Shown piece by piece: positions 59,146 to 61,656 of a stretch of DNA of 61,656 nucleotides; the first letter of the stretch is position 1; each line of letters opens with the position of its first letter. Source of the DNA: a virus; IMG/VR virus record IMGVR_UViG_3300028897_000348, positions 1 through 61,656 of that record. The stretch is one strand, 5' to 3'. Position numbers and translations under genes: made by a program. The notes beneath the pieces are model-generated. The model worked only from the letters and a program-made list of their open reading frames with translations, was not told where the DNA came from and ran no database searches.

Positions 59146-61341
59146 TTAAAAGAAACTTAAAACCTCATCAGCATCGATCTGGTCTATATGTCGATGACTA
59201 ATGATATTTATCGACTTATCTACTACTAATGTACGAAGTAGATTTGAAACGTATGTAATATTTTCATCATCTAAACTATCAAAAATTTCATCAAATAAAA
59301 CAATATTAAACTTGATATCTTGAATATCATTTTGTAAATCACATAAAGTCAAAATTGTGGCAATGTCAACAAGTCTTGTTTGTCCGCCAGATAACTTAAC
59401 TCTAGAATTTGCTTTAGTAAGATTGTCAAGAACGTTTACTGAAATTTTGTCTCTAAATTCACCCTCTTTTGTTGCTTTTAGAGTATCAAAAGAAACAATG
59501 TATCTTCCATTCGATATCTTATCTAAATAATACGAAACTTTCATATTCATAAATGGAATTGACTCATCGATTAATAAACTAGGAATTCCAACAGACGAAA
59601 AACCAACCTTCCAGAATTCCAAAACTACTATGTCGTCCTCTAAACTACTCTTCTGAGTTTCTAGTCCCCTAATTTCTTCTTCTATAGATTCAACTTTCTC
59701 TGTATAGAAGTTTAGCTGAGACTCATCAAATTTCTCTTCTTGTTTACGAGCAAGAAATCCTTCTACAGTCTTAATTCCAGATTCAATATCAGAGATTTGT
59801 TTTTCTAATTTATTGATCATTCCGATCTTACTTTTAATATTACCAATTTCAGTTTCTAAATCTTGTTTCTTTAATTTCAAAAGTTCCATCTCATTAGAAG
59901 ACTTTTTAGTTTCTTCTTCAAGTTTCTTACTACTTAATTGTTCTACTTGCTCTACTAACTTATCATATTGCTCTTGAACTTTCTGAATTTCCGAACTCTC
60001 GTTAATGTCTATAACATTAAGTTCGTTTTCTTTCTTTTGATTGTTCTCTGAAACTTTAATAACTAAATCATCATGTTTTCTAATTATTGTCCTTATATAA
60101 AACTCAATTTCCTCCTTTTTCCCTCCAAGATTGAGAATTTCATTTTTGATCTGTTCTCGTTTCTCCTCCAAATTACGTATAGTGCTTGGACCAATCTTCT
60201 GTTCACAAGTGGGACAAGTAGCAATTTCTTTATCTATCACACTTTCTTTAATTTCAACACTTCGTTCATCCAACGAAGTTATTTTAGTTTCAATACTCGC
60301 AACTTTATTCTCTAGTTTGTTTCTTTCCTCGCTTAAAGAAAGTAGTTCAGAATTAATTTCATCTTTTTCAGACCCTAAAGTGCTTCTTAACTCATCTCTC
60401 AACTCATCATATTTGGTTTTTATTTCATCAGAACGTTTCAACATTTTATTCTGAAGTTCAGAAATCTTTAATCGTTTCTTGTTACCTAAGTCTTGATAGA
60501 AAGAAACTAAACCTGAATCGATTATCGAAATTTCTTTCTCAACCAAAACTACTTCCTCAGAAAGTTTCTCAAGGTTAGAAGTTTGTTCTCGAACTTCTTC
60601 AACCTCTTCAAAGAGACTATCGATTTCTGACTTCCGTCTTACTATCGTGTTCTGATACTCTTCTATGTCTTTAGCTTTATTTATCTCAAAATCAGATTTT
60701 ACTTTATTAAGGGTTACAATTTGAAACTTAGCATCAGAAAGTAACTGTTGGTCTACTGACAACTTATTCTTAATTTCGTCCAAGCTTTCTGATATTTGTT
60801 TTATTCTTTTTACAGTTTCATTATAATATAAAACATAATCGTCTAACTGCAAAATCTTTCTGAAGATCTCTTTCTTATCAGTATCAGTAAGATCAGTAAA
60901 GAAGTTTTTAACTTTCTGTCCAAACAACAACGTATTCATAAACAATTTCTGTGGAATAAGTATTCGTTCAAGCTCAGGTAGAACTTCTCGTTGACCCTTT
61001 TTTATAGGGTTCTTCATATCATGTCTATATAGAAGTACTGTATTCCCATTCTGACGATGCTTATGAAATCTATCAACTCGATATGGAACACCATCTACTT
61101 CAAATGTTAACCAAGTGTGACAGTCTCTCATTATCACATCATTTACTACATCATCTCCATGTCTACCTGTACTAGTTACTCCATATAATGTATAAGGTAA
61201 ACAATCAAATATCGAAGATTTCCCAACTCCATTTGGTCCAGTAAAAAGAACCATTTTATTGTCTCTAAAATCATGAACCATCTCATTAATATAACAACAA
61301 TAGTTCTTCATTCCAACTTGGAGAAATTTTACATCTTTCAT
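59146..61341 (-). CDS. SbcC/Rad50-like recombination ATPase (T4 gp46-like)
   Basis: 731 residues. Walker A is GPNGVGKSSIFDCLPYTLYG (about 36-55). Two long coiled-coil arms flank a zinc hook, ATCPTCEQKIG (about 374-384), where dimers join. The C-terminal signature LSGGQTRLVDIATILTL (about 653-669) and Walker B IVLFDEIFDSLDDENI (about 688-703) are complete. These proteins work with an Mre11-like nuclease to process DNA ends in recombination-dependent replication. A classic Mre11/gp47 gene is not adjacent; the HTH-metallophosphoesterase at 3461 is the only candidate in the window. Confidence 0.88.
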   Translation of the reverse strand: MKDVKFLQVGMKNYCCYINEMVHDFRDNKMVLFTGPNGVGKSSIFDCLPYTLYGVTSTGRHGDDVVNDVIMRDCHTWLTFEVDGVPYRVDRFHKHRQNGNTVLLYRHDMKNPIKKGQREVLPELERILIPQKLFMNTLLFGQKVKNFFTDLTDTDKKEIFRKILQLDDYVLYYNETVKRIKQISESLDEIKNKLSVDQQLLSDAKFQIVTLNKVKSDFEINKAKDIEEYQNTIVRRKSEIDSLFEEVEEVREQTSNLEKLSEEVVLVEKEISIIDSGLVSFYQDLGNKKRLKISELQNKMLKRSDEIKTKYDELRDELRSTLGSEKDEINSELLSLSEERNKLENKVASIETKITSLDERSVEIKESVIDKEIATCPTCEQKIGPSTIRNLEEKREQIKNEILNLGGKKEEIEFYIRTIIRKHDDLVIKVSENNQKKENELNVIDINESSEIQKVQEQYDKLVEQVEQLSSKKLEEETKKSSNEMELLKLKKQDLETEIGNIKSKIGMINKLEKQISDIESGIKTVEGFLARKQEEKFDESQLNFYTEKVESIEEEIRGLETQKSSLEDDIVVLEFWKVGFSSVGIPSLLIDESIPFMNMKVSYYLDKISNGRYIVSFDTLKATKEGEFRDKISVNVLDNLTKANSRVKLSGGQTRLVDIATILTLCDLQNDIQDIKFNIVLFDEIFDSLDDENITYVSNLLRTLVVDKSINIISHRHIDQIDADEVLSFF

Positions 61342-61619
61342 ATATCTCTCCCAAAAAGTACAGACCCAAAAACTTCCGATAGGACACCAGACTCACTAGG
61401 GTGTTTTGAAACAACGTCATCAATATTAGACACTCCAAACATTACTGATATTGAGAACTTTAATTCATTAACTTTTATAGAATCTAGAATAAGTTTTGCT
61501 AAGTCATTAATCCAAATCGATAGTCTTTCTCTATTAGTCTGTGTTTCAGGAGGGATCAGTTCTTTTAAAAAGATAATCAAACCGATTACTTCACTTATCG
61601 GAATCTCGATTTTTTTCAT
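61338..61619 (-). CDS. Unknown protein, 93 aa (relative of 57062-57409)
   Basis: Starts MKKIEIPISEVIGLIIFLKELIPP after AGAAGGAGAC. Residues 33-60 (RLSIWINDLAKLILDSIKVNELKFSISVMF) match the pattern of the 115-aa protein at 57062. It overlaps the SbcC-like start by four bases, so it may be a small partner of that ATPase. Function is unknown. Confidence 0.6.
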   Translation of the reverse strand: MKKIEIPISEVIGLIIFLKELIPPETQTNRERLSIWINDLAKLILDSIKVNELKFSISVMFGVSNIDDVVSKHPSESGVLSEVFGSVLFGRDI

Positions 61620-61656
61620 ATTATTGTCTCCTTCTGACTTTCAATTATATCAATTG

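Overview
The window looks like part of the genome of a large, AT-rich, contractile-tailed (T4-like, probably jumbo-class) bacteriophage. The evidence is a tail module (sheath, tube, tape measure, gp25-, gp6-, gp27- and gp48/54-like baseplate proteins), a large terminase, and many small, tightly packed, often overlapping genes with strong Shine-Dalgarno sites. It also carries phage-encoded two-subunit RNA polymerase genes, an SbcC/gp46-like ATPase, a CCA-adding enzyme and FolE2. The standard genetic code fits all genes. I see no tRNA, rRNA, insertion sequence or CRISPR array. The host cannot be read from the sequence.

Layout. 1-4726 (+): the 3' end of a Ser/Thr-repeat fibre-like gene, a methyltransferase-like gene, two glycosyltransferases and an HTH-metallophosphoesterase. 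4748-7250: small membrane and metal-binding genes separated by bidirectional terminators. 7404-10167 (+): a virion protein and the tail sheath. 10225-17728 (-): four paralogues sharing an N-terminal FVTNSSS motif, zinc-ribbon and membrane proteins, a radical SAM/SPASM enzyme, a nucleotidyltransferase and a CCA-adding enzyme. 18004-27498 (+): a HAD phosphatase, tail tube, three related Cys-rich helical proteins, a gp26-like hub protein with a likely +1 frameshift, and the gp25- and gp6-like wedge. 27510-37470 (-): tube initiator, tape measure, metallopeptidase, terminase, gp27-like hub and others. 37485-43218 (-): a fifth FVTNSSS protein, an SPFH protein, a TIM-barrel protein and FolE2. 43222-61619 (-): RNA polymerase beta and beta', an apparent ubiquitin-like conjugation cluster, a second radical SAM/SPASM enzyme and an SbcC-like ATPase.

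The most striking system is at 49403-56487. On the minus strand, in order of transcription, lie an 841-aa protein whose N-terminal part may be PRTRC-B/E2-D-like, a JAMM (JAB) peptidase with a perfect H-x-H-x7-S-x2-D motif, a ThiF/E1-like enzyme, and a ubiquitin-like protein. The last has an N-terminal SAP/Rho-N-like helical domain and a C-terminal -GTKG tail. Then come an unknown protein, a PC4-like ssDNA-binding protein, a second ThiF/E1-like enzyme and a 169-aa protein with an E2-like HPN-x8-C signature. RNA polymerase beta' and beta follow directly. It resembles the plasmid PRTRC cassette but is rearranged, fused and physically joined to a transcription module.

A 17-nt element, close to TAGAACA-N-A-N-TATAAA-N, recurs upstream of lead genes on both strands, usually with a TATATATATA block upstream. 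It is a good candidate for the promoter read by the phage-encoded polymerase. Function calls rest on motifs recognised by eye; no database search was possible.
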